Below, piece after piece: positions 42,632 through 51,186 of a DNA stretch of 64,000 nt. Both the position numbers and the translations under genes were made by a program. The notes under the pieces are model-generated. The model had not been told where the DNA came from, ran no database searches, and saw nothing but the letters and a program-made list of their open reading frames with translations. The stretch's first letter is position 1. Each line of letters begins with the position of its first letter. The DNA comes from Pseudomonas fluorescens (GTDB lineage Bacteria; Pseudomonadota; Gammaproteobacteria; Pseudomonadales; Pseudomonadaceae): contig NZ_CABVII010000013.1 of assembly GCF_902497995.1 (NCBI RefSeq), forward strand, positions 1 through 64,000, given 5' to 3'.

Positions 42632-42717
42632 TTCCTATGAAAGTGAGCCCCTCCCTATCCGCTACCACGCAAAATAAGGAGACGGCTGTACACAGGGTGG
42701 TAGACCGGTCATAGGAA
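42632..42717 (-). promoter_or_regulatory. Structured leader of the DUF6124 gene
   Basis: TTCCTATGA (42632-42640) is the exact inverse of TCATAGGAA (42709-42717), and inside it CTACCAC (42662-42668) is the exact inverse of GTGGTAG (42697-42703). On the minus strand the 3' arm TCATAGGAA carries the Shine-Dalgarno AGGAA, 7 bases before the ATG at 42624. The loop of the inner stem includes TCTCCTTATTTT, which could compete for a purine-rich site. The arrangement looks like a translational switch. Confidence 0.6.
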
Positions 42718-42765
42718 CCCGGCAGGCCGAAGCCTCCCATGCACAGCCGCCACAAAGCAGCCAGC

Positions 42766-42788
42766 ACAAAAAAACGCCCTGAGGCGTT
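42766..42788 (-). terminator. Rho-independent terminator (minus strand)
   Basis: Read on the minus strand: AACGCC-TCAG-GGCGTT followed by seven T. It would end transcripts coming from the RHS gene at 43006 or from a short RNA between 42789 and 42890. Confidence 0.85.
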
Positions 42789-42890
42789 CTGGGTCTATGA
42801 AGTAACCGGGCTACCACACCCGTTCGCTGAATTGGCAGCGACGGGAGGAAGGTTAGCGGGGCGACCTCCGAAGCGCAAGCCTAGAAAACG
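42789..42890 (-). ncRNA. Possible small RNA ending at the 42766 terminator
   Basis: On the minus strand, TCGCTG-CCAATT-CAGCGA and CGGG-TGTGGTAG-CCCG hairpins lie directly before the terminator. The words CTACCAC, CCGG and CTATGA recur in the order seen in the DUF6124 leader, but in the opposite direction, so the two are diverged copies of one element. No promoter was identified, so this may simply be the 3' untranslated part of the RHS transcript. Confidence 0.35.
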
Positions 42891-42892
42891 TA

Positions 42893-42912
42893 GGAAAAAT
42901 CCGAATTTTTCC
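42893..42912. repeat. 8-bp hairpin
   Basis: GGAAAAAT-CCGA-ATTTTTCC is a perfect stem-loop in the A+T-rich stretch between the RHS gene and the putative small RNA. No T-run follows in a way that would make it a strong terminator. Confidence 0.5.
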
Positions 42913-43005
42913 GGACTTTTACAAACATGCAAGTTGCAACGCCAACCTGGGAATGACAAATAGACCCATCCCTTTCCGGTCCCTTTTCCCGTTTTTTTGG
43001 TCTTA

Positions 43006-44085
43006 TTATTGAAAATACTCCGACCTTATCGACTCTGATTTTTTCCGTATTTCCTTCATTGCAGACGCATAATTAGCCTCCAACCCACGGCGAAACTCCA
43101 CAGCATGCGGGTGATGCTCACGCCATTCTTTAGGTACATCAGGAGCACGTCCCTTTTCAATAATTTTATTCACCTTATCTTGATTGAATCCGCGAGCATA
43201 ATCGGCATCCATTATTTCCTCCAAAAATCTGAGATTATTTGATTGAGGATGATTACTGGCTGCCTCCAGCTGATTAAAGAAAAACTCACTGTCTCTTTGC
43301 ATGGGTTCACTATATTCAAGGTCAACCAATTCATTGCGCTTAGCTATAGCCTCTTCGGGCTTTATCGGACCATTCGAACGTTGTTTTAATTTAAGAGCTT
43401 CTGGCTGCCCCCTCCCCCTATTGAGCCAAATTGCATTATGCTCTTTAACAAACATTAATTCATTGACGCCTCCCGCTGGCGTTTTTAAATTTCCCGCATT
43501 TTCTAAAATTTTCCTCTTGGCAACCGATCTACCAAAACTAATAATCGCTCCTGAAACATGCCCTGTCGGGTCGTACCTATTAACGGGATCCCCCAAACAA
43601 TACGCATACGAATTCAATCCTCCCCGCCCAAACGGACTTAAACTGTCCGGGCTATTAAATCGCATCAGCACCGGGTTATACGCCCGATACCCGTTCCCCA
43701 ATAAATAGTGTCCAGTAACAGGATCCGGCCGTTGGCCGTTGAAGCCCAACAAACTGGCCAACCCGCTTTCGCCCCGGTGACCATAGGGTGAATAGGCGAT
43801 GGGTTTCGGCGCAGGGTTTTTATCGAGGGTATGCAGCACCGAACGTTGCTGATCGGTCGCCATCAGCGCGTTATCAAATACATCATCCACACGTCGCTGC
43901 TGTGCAAGCAGTTGGTCGTCGTGTTGGAAGATCGAATGCTGCATCTCCCCTTGAATTTCGGTCGCCAGACGGCTTTTGCAGTAGAACCGTTGAAGTTTGG
44001 GCGTATCCGGTTGGGCGTGATCGATCAGTCGATCCAGCGGATCGTAGCCGTAGAGGCAAAGCAAGCGTGGCTGCTGAGAAGACAT
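43006..44085 (-). CDS. Short orphan RHS protein with unassigned C-terminal domain
   Basis: 359 residues. Residues 1-176 are the end of an RHS repeat shell: LYGYDPLDRLIDHAQP, LLGFNGQRPDPVTGHYLLGN, GYRAYNPVLMRFNSPDSLSP, and YCLGDPVNRYDPTGH, the conserved junction before the variable tip. Residues 177-359 are lysine- and glutamate-rich, clearly more A+T-rich in DNA, and match no domain I recognise. Full RHS toxins have over 1000 residues, so this belongs to the short Pseudomonas type. The start has GGAGTCTTCA. No immunity-like gene follows on the same strand before the terminator at 42766. Confidence 0.85.
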   Translation of the reverse strand: MSSQQPRLLCLYGYDPLDRLIDHAQPDTPKLQRFYCKSRLATEIQGEMQHSIFQHDDQLLAQQRRVDDVFDNALMATDQQRSVLHTLDKNPAPKPIAYSPYGHRGESGLASLLGFNGQRPDPVTGHYLLGNGYRAYNPVLMRFNSPDSLSPFGRGGLNSYAYCLGDPVNRYDPTGHVSGAIISFGRSVAKRKILENAGNLKTPAGGVNELMFVKEHNAIWLNRGRGQPEALKLKQRSNGPIKPEEAIAKRNELVDLEYSEPMQRDSEFFFNQLEAASNHPQSNNLRFLEEIMDADYARGFNQDKVNKIIEKGRAPDVPKEWREHHPHAVEFRRGLEANYASAMKEIRKKSESIRSEYFQ

Positions 44086-44219
44086 TGAAGACTCCGAGCT
44101 TAGGTCTGGGAGTTTGAGTATCTGCCGGGTGAGCCGAACTGAGAACTATCAGAACTGTTAGGTTCAACGGCTTTGAGATCGCCTACGCTTCACAGCAAAT
44201 TCTCTTCTTTGTAGTTCAA

Positions 44220-44470
44220 TCCAGTGGGTAGTTGAAAAAGCGGGACTCAAAAAACGGGACTACTGAAAAAGCGTGAAAAAAGAAAAAGCGGGACCGAAAA
44301 AGCGGAAAAAGGGAAAAAGGGAAAAAGGGAAAAAGGGAAAAAGCGGGACTGATTTATTTTTGAAAAAGCAGGACTGATTTATTTTGGACTTTAATAAATC
44401 CGACCCCTTTCCTCTTTCCTGGACCCCTTTCCTGCCTTTTCCTGACCCCTTTTCCAACCCTTTTCCCGAG
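44220..44470. repeat. Purine/pyrimidine low-complexity tract with tandem octamer
   Basis: From 44228 to 44345 the plus strand is mainly A and G, with four perfect tandem copies of GGGAAAAA (44311-44342). GGACTGATTTATTTT then occurs twice (44346-44360 and 44371-44385), and AATAAATCCGACCCC (44393-44407) is its inverse type. From 44407 to 44466 the strand is mainly C and T (CCTTTCC, CCCTTTTCC). The purine and pyrimidine halves can pair with each other. It fills most of the 476-base divergent gap between the RHS and MFS genes; 44086-44219 shows nothing. Confidence 0.7.
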
Positions 44471-44561
44471 CGGCAAGCCTGGTATGTGTAGGAAAGCTCC
44501 GAGGATGAGCCAAGTAGCTGTGCTTTACTCGCTCATGCCAAGCAGTTTTTCGAGGCTCATG

Positions 44562-45806
44562 ATGAAAACCACTGACAAGTCGGATGACCCGTCGATTGCT
44601 GCACCAATCGAGAAGACGTCAACCGTCAACGTCTGGCGTACTATGCCTGGCGGCATCTGGGCGTTGGGCTTCGTCTCGATGCTGATGGACATCTCCTCAG
44701 AGATGATCCATGCGCTGTTGCCGCTCTACATGGTGACAGTACTGGGTACCTCCGTTCTGGCGGTGGGGCTCATCGAAGGCATAGCCGAGGCTACGGCCTC
44801 GATCACCAAGGTATTTTCCGGGGCACTCAGTGATCGCTTGGGCAAGCGCAAACTGCTCGCGGCGCTGGGCTATGGGCTGGCGGCGCTGTCCAAACCGATC
44901 TTTCCATTGGCGGGCTCGCTGGACTGGCTGACCGGGGCTCGCTTTATCGACCGTATTGGCAAAGGCATTCGCGGCGCCCCGCGCGATGCGTTGGTGGCCG
45001 ACATCACGCCACCCGCGATACGGGGGGCGGCTTTCGGCCTGCGCCAGACCCTGGATACCGTTGGCGCATTCCTGGGACCGTTGCTGGCGATCGGATTGAT
45101 GTGGCTGACCGCGAACCACTTCCAGACGGTGTTCTGGGTGGCCGTCATCCCGGCCTTCCTTGCCGTCGCGGTGCTGCTGGTGTTCGTTCATGAGCCCGGA
45201 CCAGTGGAAGGGACGCACCGGGTGCGTGCGCCTTTGAGCCGGCGTGAATTGGCCCGACTGGGCGCTGGCTATTGGTGGGTGGTGGGTGTCGCTGCGGTGT
45301 TCAGCCTGGCGCGTTTCAGTGAAGCCTTTCTGATTCTGCGCGGTCAGGCCGTCGGGCTGTCGCCGATGTGGGCGCCAGCGGTGCTTGTGCTGATGGGGGT
45401 GGCGTACTCACTGTCAGCCTATCCCGCCGGGGTCTTGTCTGATCGTGTCAGCCGCGTGGCGGTGCTCGGCGCAGGTTTGATATTGCTGATTGCTGCCGAC
45501 CTGACTCTGGCGTTCGCGCCGGGTATCGATGGCCTGGTCGTCGGCGTCATTCTATGGGGGCTGCACATGGGGTTTACCCAAGGAATATTCGCCGCCCTGA
45601 TCGCCGATTGCGCGCCGGCTGAACTGCGCGGGACAGCATTTGGCATGTTCAATCTGTTGACCGGGTTGGCCTTGCTGCTGGCCAGTGTGGTCGCTGGGGC
45701 GTTGTGGGACAAGGTAGGCTTCCAAGGCACCTTCCTGATGGGAGGGGGCTTTGCTGTTCTGACTTTGCTGGGATTGTGGGTGATAGCCCACAAAAAAGCC
45801 CACTGA
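44562..45806 (+). CDS. MFS transporter
   Basis: 414 residues, twelve helices. GALSDRLGKRKLLAALGYGL is MFS motif A, FIDRIGKGIRGAPRDALVAD is a motif typical of a group of exporters of unknown substrate related to tetracycline and fosmidomycin exporters, and GVLSDRVSRVAVLGAGL repeats motif A in the second half. I chose the second of two adjacent ATGs (44562), 6 bases behind GAGG. The upstream low-complexity tract separates it from the RHS gene. Its stop codon lies inside the terminator shared with mqo. Confidence 0.85.
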   Translation: MKTTDKSDDPSIAAPIEKTSTVNVWRTMPGGIWALGFVSMLMDISSEMIHALLPLYMVTVLGTSVLAVGLIEGIAEATASITKVFSGALSDRLGKRKLLAALGYGLAALSKPIFPLAGSLDWLTGARFIDRIGKGIRGAPRDALVADITPPAIRGAAFGLRQTLDTVGAFLGPLLAIGLMWLTANHFQTVFWVAVIPAFLAVAVLLVFVHEPGPVEGTHRVRAPLSRRELARLGAGYWWVVGVAAVFSLARFSEAFLILRGQAVGLSPMWAPAVLVLMGVAYSLSAYPAGVLSDRVSRVAVLGAGLILLIAADLTLAFAPGIDGLVVGVILWGLHMGFTQGIFAALIADCAPAELRGTAFGMFNLLTGLALLLASVVAGALWDKVGFQGTFLMGGGFAVLTLLGLWVIAHKKAH

Positions 45807-45831
45807 CCGTTTCCGGTTCAGCGGGCTTTTT
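45792..45831. terminator. Bidirectional terminator between MFS gene and mqo
   Basis: AAAAAAGCCCACTGACCG pairs with CGGTTCAGCGGGCTTTTT (one mismatch and one bulge), with A- and T-runs at both sides. It works for both convergent genes and includes the MFS stop codon. Confidence 0.85.
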
Positions 45832-45846
45832 CGATCAGGCCTCTAC

Positions 45847-47496
45847 TTACAAAGCCATATCGCTAGCAGCATTCTCTTTCACTGCCTTAGGCTTTTCAGT
45901 CGCGGCAGGTGCAGCAGGAACAGCCACCTGCCCCATCACCGGCGGCGGAGTCAGCTCCAACACCTTAGCGGTATAAGCCCACTCTTCAGCCACCTTCTCA
46001 GGGCTACCATTCAACTGCGTGCCATAACTCGGCACGATCTGATGCAGCTTCTCCTGCCACGCCGGGGAAGCCACCTTGTCCTTGAACACTTTCTGCAGCA
46101 CGGTCAGCATGATCGGCGCAGCAGTCGAAGCACCTGGCGATGCACCCAGCAAACCGGCAATAGTGCCGTCTTGCGACGCAACAATCTCGGTACCCAGCTT
46201 CAGCACGCCGCCGGCGGCTTCATCACGCTTGATGATCTGCACGCGCTGGCCGGCTTGCCACAGGCGCCAGTCTTCGGCCTTGGCGTTCGGGAAGTATTCT
46301 TTCAGGGCGTCGAGGCGGTCTTCGTCCGACAGCATCAGCTGGCCGGCAAGGTACTCGACCAGCGGGTATTCCTTGATGCCGACCTTGGTCATTGGCCACA
46401 CGTTGTGCGTGGTGGTGGTGCTCAGCAGGTCCAAGTACGAGCCTTCCTTGAGGAACTTGGTGCTGAAGGTCGCGAATGGGCCAAACAGGATGACGCGCTT
46501 GCCGTCCAGGACACGGGTGTCCAGGTGCGGAACCGACATCGGCGGTGCGCCAACGGAAGCTTTGCCGTAGGCCTTGGCCAGGTGTTGCTCGGCGAGGGTC
46601 GGGTTTTCGGTGACGAGGAACGAGCCGCCTACCGGGAAGCCTGCGTATTCCTTGGCTTCAGGAATGCCGGACTTCTGCAGCAGGTGCAGGGCACCGCCGC
46701 CGGCACCGATGAACACGAACTTGGCGTCGGTTTCGGATTTTTTGCCGTCTTTGAGGTTTTTGTAGCTGACGCGCCAGCTGCCGTCGTCGTTCCGGGTGAT
46801 GTCCTGCACTTCGCTGGACAGTTTCAGGTCGAATTTCGGTGTGGTTTGCAGGTGCGCGACGAACTGGCGGGTGATTTCGCCGAAGTTGACGTCGGTACCG
46901 ATCGGGGACCAGGTGGCGGCGATTTTCTGGTTCGGGTCACGCCCTTCCATCATCAGCGGCACCCACTGCTTGATCACCGCCGGGTCTTCGGAGTACTGCA
47001 TGCCGGCGAACAGCGGGCTCGCTTGCAGGGCTTCGTAGCGCTTTTTCAGGAACTTGATGTTGTCATCGCCCCACACAAAGCTCATGTGCGGCGTGGAGTT
47101 GATGAACGAACGCGGGTTTTTCAGCACGCCTTGCTGAACCTGCCAGGCCCAGAACTGACGGGAGATCTGGAAGGCTTCGTTGATTTCAACGGCTTTCGGG
47201 ATCTGGACGTTGCCCTTGTCGTCTTCCGGGGTGTAGTTCAACTCGGCCAGGGCAGAGTGACCGGTGCCGGCGTTGTTCCAGCCGTTGGAGCTTTCCAGGG
47301 CGACGCCGTCGAGGCGCTCGATCATTTCCATCGAGGTGCCGGGTTCCAGCTCATTGAGCCAGACACCCAGGGTCGCGCTCATGATCCCGCCGCCAATCAG
47401 CAGCACGTCGACCTTCTTTGCCTCTTCCGCCTGAACGGACGTGATCCCCATCGACAAAGCCAGCCCCAGCAGGGCTGTGTTCATTTTTTTAAACAT
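45847..47496 (-). CDS. mqo: Malate:quinone oxidoreductase
   Basis: 549 residues. The FAD-binding N terminus VDVLLIGGGIMSATLGVWL is followed by ERLDGVALESSNGWNNAGTG, both highly characteristic of Mqo. A hydrophobic N-terminal segment (TALLGLALSMGITSVQAEE) before the FAD motif is present in several Pseudomonas Mqo copies. It oxidises malate to oxaloacetate and reduces quinone at the inner membrane. The ATG at 47496 has AGGTG upstream; the in-frame GTG three codons earlier is less likely. The long C-terminal Ala/Pro tail (MGQVAVPAAPAATEKPKA) is an addition to the catalytic core. Confidence 0.94.
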   Translation of the reverse strand: MFKKMNTALLGLALSMGITSVQAEEAKKVDVLLIGGGIMSATLGVWLNELEPGTSMEMIERLDGVALESSNGWNNAGTGHSALAELNYTPEDDKGNVQIPKAVEINEAFQISRQFWAWQVQQGVLKNPRSFINSTPHMSFVWGDDNIKFLKKRYEALQASPLFAGMQYSEDPAVIKQWVPLMMEGRDPNQKIAATWSPIGTDVNFGEITRQFVAHLQTTPKFDLKLSSEVQDITRNDDGSWRVSYKNLKDGKKSETDAKFVFIGAGGGALHLLQKSGIPEAKEYAGFPVGGSFLVTENPTLAEQHLAKAYGKASVGAPPMSVPHLDTRVLDGKRVILFGPFATFSTKFLKEGSYLDLLSTTTTHNVWPMTKVGIKEYPLVEYLAGQLMLSDEDRLDALKEYFPNAKAEDWRLWQAGQRVQIIKRDEAAGGVLKLGTEIVASQDGTIAGLLGASPGASTAAPIMLTVLQKVFKDKVASPAWQEKLHQIVPSYGTQLNGSPEKVAEEWAYTAKVLELTPPPVMGQVAVPAAPAATEKPKAVKENAASDMAL

Positions 47497-47881
47497 CTGT
47501 TGCACCTATGATAAAACGCCATCCGCCCTTCCATCTTCACTCGCAAGCCCCTTGTTTCACGGCATACAGGCAGATGTCGTGGGTGCTCGCACATGACGAT
47601 TGGAGGGTGGGCACACAAGGCCGACGTGTTCCATCGACCTCAGTTTATATGTCCCTACTGAACTGGTTTTTTATCTTTATTGGCTTCAGCTACTTGAGCG
47701 ACAGTGATTCTGTTGGCGGGTCTCGTGGACACGCAAACTGAATAAGTCAAAGCAAGTTATTGCAAAGAATATCACGACATGGCGAACCCGCGCGTCTGTT
47801 CCCCACTTGATGGTCCGGGCACGGGCGCCGGGCGCCACTATACTGATCCTGATTTTCCTGGTGAGCCTGTGAGGAACAGTC
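47497..47881. other. Divergent intergenic region mqo / ilvD
   Basis: About 385 bases. It holds the promoters of the divergent mqo and ilvD genes; GTGAGGAACAG is the ilvD ribosome site. No hairpin, repeat or small gene was found. Confidence 0.5.
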
Positions 47882-49564
47882 ATGAGCGATAAAGTCGATC
47901 TGCGCAAATACTCCTCTCAAGTGGTGGACGGCATAGAGCGCGCCCCCGGCCGCTCCATGCTGCGCGCCGTGGGCTTCACCGACGAGGACTTCAAGAAGCC
48001 GCAGATCGGAATCGCCTCGACCTGGGCGATGGTCACGCCGTGCAACATGCACATCGACAAGCTGGCGATCGAAGCGGAAAAAGGCGCGAATGCTGCCGGG
48101 GCCAAGGGTGTGATCTTCAATACCATCACCATTTCCGACGGCATCGCCAATGGCACCGAGGGCATGAAGTATTCGCTGGTGTCGCGGGAGGTGATTGCCG
48201 ATTCCATTGAAGTGGTGGCCGGTTGCGAGGGCTTCGACGGGTTGGTGACCGTGGGCGGTTGCGACAAGAACATGCCGGGCTGCCTGATCGGCATGGCGCG
48301 GCTGAATCGCCCTTCCATCTTCGTCTACGGCGGCACCATCCGCCCCGGCGCCGGCCACACCGACATCATTTCCGTGTTCGAAGCCGTAGGCCAGCATGCG
48401 CGGGGCGATATCAACGAGATCCAGGTCAAGCAGATCGAGGAAGTGGCAATCCCCGGTCCCGGTTCCTGCGGCGGGATGTACACGGCCAACACCATGGCCT
48501 CGGCGATCGAGGCGCTGGGCATGAGCCTGCCGGGTTCCAGCTCCCAGGACGCGGTGGGCAGCGACAAGGCCTCGGACAGTTTCCGCGCCGGTCAGCAGGT
48601 GATGGAGCTGCTCAAGCTGGACCTCAAGCCGCGGGACATCATGACCCGCAAAGCCTTTGAAAACGCGATTCGGGTGGTGATCGCCCTGGCCGGCTCGACC
48701 AACGCTGTGCTGCACCTGTTGGCCATGGCCCATGCGGTGGATGTCGAGCTGACCCTGGATGATTTCGTCGAGCTGGGCAAGGTGTCCCCGGTGGTGGCCG
48801 ACCTGCGACCCAGCGGCAAGTACATGATGAGCGAACTGGTGGCCATCGGCGGCATTCAACCGTTGATGAAACGCATGCTGGCTGCCGGCATGTTGCATGG
48901 CGATGTGCTGACGGTCACCGGCAAGACCCTGGCCGAAAACCTGGAAAATGTGGCCGACTATCCCGAAGGCCAGGACGTTATCCTGCCCTTCGACCAACCG
49001 GTGAAGAAGGACTCGCACCTGGTGGTGCTGCGCGGCAACCTGTCGCCCACCGGTGCGGTGGCCAAGATCACCGGCAAGGAAGGCCTGCGCTTTGAAGGCA
49101 CAGCCCGGGTGTATCACGGCGAAGAAGGCGCGCTGACCGGCATTCTCAATGGCGAAGTCAAGGCCGGTGACGTGATCGTGATCCGCTACGAAGGCCCCAA
49201 GGGCGGACCCGGCATGCGCGAAATGCTCTCGCCGACATCGGCGGTGATGGGCAAGGGCTTGGGCAAGGATGTGGCGCTGATCACCGACGGCCGCTTCTCC
49301 GGTGGCTCGCACGGTTTCGTGGTGGGGCACATCACGCCGGAAGCCTTCGAAGGTGGGCCGATTGCGCTGATCGAAGACGGCGACAGGATCACCATCGATG
49401 CTGAAACCCGGCAGATCAGCGTCGACGTGTCCGACGCCGTGCTGGCCGAGCGCAAGACCCGCTGGGTACGCCCGGAGTCGAAGTACAAACGCGGGGTGCT
49501 GGCCAAGTATGCCAAGACCGTGTCCAGCGCCTCGGAAGGGGCTGTGACGGATAAGTATCTCTAG
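47882..49564 (+). CDS. ilvD: Dihydroxy-acid dehydratase
   Basis: 560 residues. Iron-sulfur and metal-binding cysteines in GGCDKNMPGCL and GPGSCGGMYTANTM, and the conserved IGIASTWAMVTPCNMHI and TDGRFSGGSHGFVVGHI. It dehydrates 2,3-dihydroxy acids to the keto acids of valine and isoleucine. The length fits the shorter (about 560) type rather than the 610-residue enterobacterial type. Alone in its unit. Confidence 0.95.
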   Translation: MSDKVDLRKYSSQVVDGIERAPGRSMLRAVGFTDEDFKKPQIGIASTWAMVTPCNMHIDKLAIEAEKGANAAGAKGVIFNTITISDGIANGTEGMKYSLVSREVIADSIEVVAGCEGFDGLVTVGGCDKNMPGCLIGMARLNRPSIFVYGGTIRPGAGHTDIISVFEAVGQHARGDINEIQVKQIEEVAIPGPGSCGGMYTANTMASAIEALGMSLPGSSSQDAVGSDKASDSFRAGQQVMELLKLDLKPRDIMTRKAFENAIRVVIALAGSTNAVLHLLAMAHAVDVELTLDDFVELGKVSPVVADLRPSGKYMMSELVAIGGIQPLMKRMLAAGMLHGDVLTVTGKTLAENLENVADYPEGQDVILPFDQPVKKDSHLVVLRGNLSPTGAVAKITGKEGLRFEGTARVYHGEEGALTGILNGEVKAGDVIVIRYEGPKGGPGMREMLSPTSAVMGKGLGKDVALITDGRFSGGSHGFVVGHITPEAFEGGPIALIEDGDRITIDAETRQISVDVSDAVLAERKTRWVRPESKYKRGVLAKYAKTVSSASEGAVTDKYL

Positions 49565-49747
49565 GAGGTCAGCTTTTTCAGGACTGACGCCTTCGTCGGA
49601 ACGGCGCCCGGAGCAGGCTCGCTGCGCGGAGGGCTTCTCTGAACGGGTTATCGACTGTGCCGGGCGCTAATTGAAGGCTATTTCCATACGCTCGCTTCTT
49701 TACGACATGCGGTCGTCATCGACTGTCAGGGCCCCACACGACCCATC

Positions 49748-50539
49748 TTAATGCCCGGCTTGCCACAGCACAGCCTCGCGGCCCAGAAGTGCCTGCAATG
49801 TCAGCGCGTTGGCCAGCGCAAACCCACTGGCGGTGTTATCGAAGATGCACCAGGTGGTGATGCCCGCCTGCACCGGGTTTTGCACCTGCCGCGCCAGTGC
49901 CTCCAATCGGCTCAGGTCGTAGTCGCTGTAATAAATCCGTGGGGAGCCGTGCCAGCGCCAGTAATGAATCCCCGGCCAACCGCCTGGCGTGTCGCCCCCG
50001 GTAATGGGCGAGGGATCGGCAGCGACCCGCCCTATTCGCAGCTCGATCAACAAGGCTTGCGCGTCCAGCCAGCTCTCATGCCGTGGTTCGAGTACCACCG
50101 GCCCGGCATAACGTTGCCGCAGCGCCAGGAAAAACGCCGCAGCAATGTTTTCGTCATAAGCCAGCGACGGCGGCAACTGCACCAACAGACAACCCAGGGA
50201 ATCACCCAGCGCCATGCATTGGGACAGAAACTCGTCCAGCAGCGCCTCACAGCCTTGCAAGCGTTGAACATGGGTGATGAGTTTGGGCACCTTGACCGAA
50301 AACCGAAACTGCACCGGCACCGACTGCGCCCAGCGCCAATAGGTCTGTGACCGATGCGGGCGATAAAACGAACTGTTGATTTCAACGGCCGTGAGCTGCG
50401 AGGCATACCGCTGCAGATGGGTGCCGTGCTCAGGAAACATCGGCCAGTGTTCTCGGGGCAGGCTCCAGCCGGCACAACCGACGTATATCGGCGGGATTTG
50501 ATTGGGCTCGTTCAATAAAGCACTCATCGATTTGTTCAT
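49748..50539 (-). CDS. DUF72 (YecE-like) protein
   Basis: 263 residues, TIM-barrel DUF72 family: YVGCAGWSLPREHWPMFP, AVEINSSFYRPHRSQTYWRW, FRFSVKVPKLITHVQRL, LGCLLVQLPPSLAYDENIAA, and WCIFDNTASGFALANALTLQ. Widespread in bacteria; biochemical role unknown. AGGAAGCCTGA precedes the ATG. It converges with ilvD; the 180 bases between contain no clear terminator. Confidence 0.9.
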   Translation of the reverse strand: MNKSMSALLNEPNQIPPIYVGCAGWSLPREHWPMFPEHGTHLQRYASQLTAVEINSSFYRPHRSQTYWRWAQSVPVQFRFSVKVPKLITHVQRLQGCEALLDEFLSQCMALGDSLGCLLVQLPPSLAYDENIAAAFFLALRQRYAGPVVLEPRHESWLDAQALLIELRIGRVAADPSPITGGDTPGGWPGIHYWRWHGSPRIYYSDYDLSRLEALARQVQNPVQAGITTWCIFDNTASGFALANALTLQALLGREAVLWQAGH

Positions 50540-50705
50540 TCAGGCTTCCTTCTCCTGGATCCGAATAGCCTCCGGCTCCTTGAACTTCGAGAAAAGCTCG
50601 CCCTGCAAGTTCGTTTTTTCCGCAACCCATGCTAGGTTGTACGATGACCGATGAGTCAATTGAATGACCATCGCTCCGATCAACCACAACAACAAGGAAA
50701 CACCC

Positions 50706-51137
50706 ATGAAACGAACCAGACTGCTGATTGGTTTTCTGTGCCTGTTCAGTGGCTACGTAGCGGCCGCCTCTTCCCCAGGCGAGAACGATGTCGCGCAAGC
50801 CGTGGACCATCTGACTCAAGCCATGCTCAAGAAAAACATTCCGGAACTGCAAGCACTGACCGCCGAGAACCTCACCTACGGGCATTCCAGCGGCAAGATC
50901 CAGGACAAGAAAGAATTCATCGCCGATATCGAAACCGGCAGAAGTGCGTTCAAGACCCTGGAAATGCAAAACCAGACCATCACCCTGTCCGGTGATGTGG
51001 CGCTGGTTCGTCACCACTTCTCGGCCCAGGCGCTCAAGGGCACCGAGGTGGTGCCAACGGAAATCGAGAACTTCCAGATCTGGCAGAAACAGAAAGGCCA
51101 ATGGTTGCTGGTTGGCCGACAAGCTTTCCGCTTCTGA
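50706..51137 (+). CDS. Secreted NTF2-like (SnoaL/DUF4440) protein
   Basis: 143 residues. Signal peptide 1-20 (RTRLLIGFLCLFSGYVAAA), then an NTF2-like fold (VDHLTQAMLKKNIPELQALT, GKIQDKKEFIADIETGR, WQKQKGQWLLVGRQAFRF). Site AAGGAAAC before the ATG at 50706; the open frame further upstream has no support. Exported single-domain proteins of this type are of unknown function. Confidence 0.82.
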   Translation: MKRTRLLIGFLCLFSGYVAAASSPGENDVAQAVDHLTQAMLKKNIPELQALTAENLTYGHSSGKIQDKKEFIADIETGRSAFKTLEMQNQTITLSGDVALVRHHFSAQALKGTEVVPTEIENFQIWQKQKGQWLLVGRQAFRF

Positions 51138-51149
51138 TTTCTGTTCGAC

Positions 51150-51184
51150 AAAGGGGACGCGTTTATTTGGGGCGCGTCCCCTTT
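51150..51184 (+). terminator. 12-bp hairpin behind the NTF2-like gene
   Basis: AAAGGGGACGCG pairs perfectly with CGCGTCCCCTTT around TTTATTTGGGG. It lies 12 bases behind the stop codon. The GGGGAC...TTTATTT wording resembles the GGGACT-GATTTATTTT units at 44345, so it may be a repeat serving as terminator. Confidence 0.65.
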
Positions 51185-51186
51185 CT

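Noticed and set aside
42739..42963. Plus-strand open frame of 74 codons between DUF6124 and the RHS gene
   Set aside because: It covers the terminator and hairpins of the opposite strand; its basic, Lys/Arg-rich end follows from repeat sequence rather than coding.
43006..44085. CRISPR-like or phage origin for the A+T-rich accessory patch
   Set aside because: No direct-repeat/spacer array, integrase or phage structural gene was seen; RHS tip exchange explains the composition.
44260..44457. Minus-strand frame of 65 codons across the low-complexity tract
   Set aside because: Made only of the repeats (Phe/Pro/Ser runs); no ribosome site.
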